The notes beneath the pieces were generated by a model that was not told where the DNA came from, searched no databases, and saw nothing but the letters and a program-made list of their open reading frames with translations. Below, piece by piece: positions 63,766 through 64,000 of a stretch of DNA of 64,000 nucleotides (positions are counted from its first letter, which is position 1; the number at the start of each line of letters is the position of its first letter). A program made the translations under genes and the position numbers. The DNA lies in assembly GCF_003025035.1 (NCBI RefSeq), contig NZ_PYJN01000016.1, forward strand, positions 62,001 to 126,000, in the 5' to 3' direction. Source of the stretch: Rhizobium sp. SEMIA4064. GTDB taxonomy: Bacteria; Pseudomonadota; Alphaproteobacteria; Rhizobiales; Rhizobiaceae.

Positions 63766-64000
63766 ATGGATACGCACGACACATCGAAGGCAGCCAAGAA
63801 CATGGCGAGTGGCAATCTCGACGACCAGGCTCTCTTCTTTCATCGCTATCCCCGTCCCGGCAAGCTGGAAATCCAGGCGACGAAGCCGCTCGGCAACCAA
63901 CGCGACCTGGCGCTTGCCTATTCTCCCGGCGTTGCCGCGCCCTGCCTTGCCATCCGCGACAATCCGGAAACGGCCTTCGACTACACCTCGCGCGGCAATC
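63766..64000 (+). CDS. NADP-dependent malic enzyme, 5' part cut by window edge
   Basis: Starts at ATG 63766 after GGAGGAGCGTA and is open to the end of the window (78 codons). The peptide begins MDTHDTSKAAKNMASGNLDD and continues FFHRYPRPGKLEIQATKPL and YSPGVAAPCLAI, the N-terminal signature of the large (about 760-residue) bacterial malic enzymes with a C-terminal phosphotransacetylase-like domain (S. meliloti Dme and Tme). The paralogue, NADP- or NAD-preferring, cannot be told from this part. Divergent from the GDPD gene with 236 bases between starts. Confidence 0.9.
   Translation, partial: MDTHDTSKAAKNMASGNLDDQALFFHRYPRPGKLEIQATKPLGNQRDLALAYSPGVAAPCLAIRDNPETAFDYTSRGN

Overview
The window is a stretch of chromosome from an alphaproteobacterium of the family Rhizobiaceae, most likely the genus Rhizobium. 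The evidence is the set of order-specific genes: a giant Growth-Pole-Ring (GPR/RgsE-like) protein, CckA, a one-cysteine DksA, a eukaryote-like NADP isocitrate dehydrogenase, a STAS-fused MlaE, a recA operator of the form TTG-N11-CAA, and the general GC-rich codon use. The species cannot be fixed from the sequence alone.

Layout. 1-14.8 kb is housekeeping: a cut gene at the left edge, ttcA, glsA, rpsD with a clear promoter and terminator, a HerA/DUF87 ATPase, an FMN-dependent L-lactate dehydrogenase, a tightly overlapping trmJ-murI-GNAT run, a secreted protein, icd, a GST, an AraC-type regulator and alaS. 14.8-18.1 kb has recA with its SOS operator, then the pseudouridine catabolic pair psuK-psuG. 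18.1-20.3 kb is an accessory pocket: an 840-bp IS5-family (IS427-like) element with CTAG at both ends, a second-type tryptophanyl-tRNA synthetase, and upstream of it a short leader ORF ending in Trp-Trp. The leader has mutually exclusive hairpins, one of which covers the synthetase ribosome-binding site. 20.3-30.7 kb holds cckA, a FliO-like gene, dksA, a SixA-like phosphatase, the YcjX/YcjF-type pair and the folP-folB-folK operon.

30.7-40.5 kb: a DUF922 putative protease, an intergenic region with a candidate small RNA and a 15-bp palindrome, a [2Fe-2S] ferredoxin, an Hpt protein, a 6.97-kb gpr gene whose central part is built of 44-residue repeats, and an RcnB-like secreted protein. 40.7-54.0 kb is a sugar-use island: a nine-gene minus-strand operon (binding protein, two permeases, ATPase, beta-mannosidase, sugar isomerase-like protein, Gfo/Idh oxidoreductase, aldo-keto reductase, GH43 beta-xylosidase). 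It is divergent from a LacI-type regulator, and two matching operator-like palindromes lie between them. Together these probably import and break down plant hemicellulose oligosaccharides. 54.0-64.0 kb holds gnd, a small SRPBCC protein, an Mla-type lipid transport operon (mlaE-mlaF-mlaD-lipoprotein), an MFS transporter, an LpxH-like phosphoesterase, a GDPD and the start of an NADP-malic enzyme.

The most interesting item is the trpS leader, which looks like a tryptophan-sensing translational attenuator. The IS element beside it has split a perfect 13-bp terminator-like palindrome that spans the trpS stop codon. No tRNA, rRNA or CRISPR was seen.
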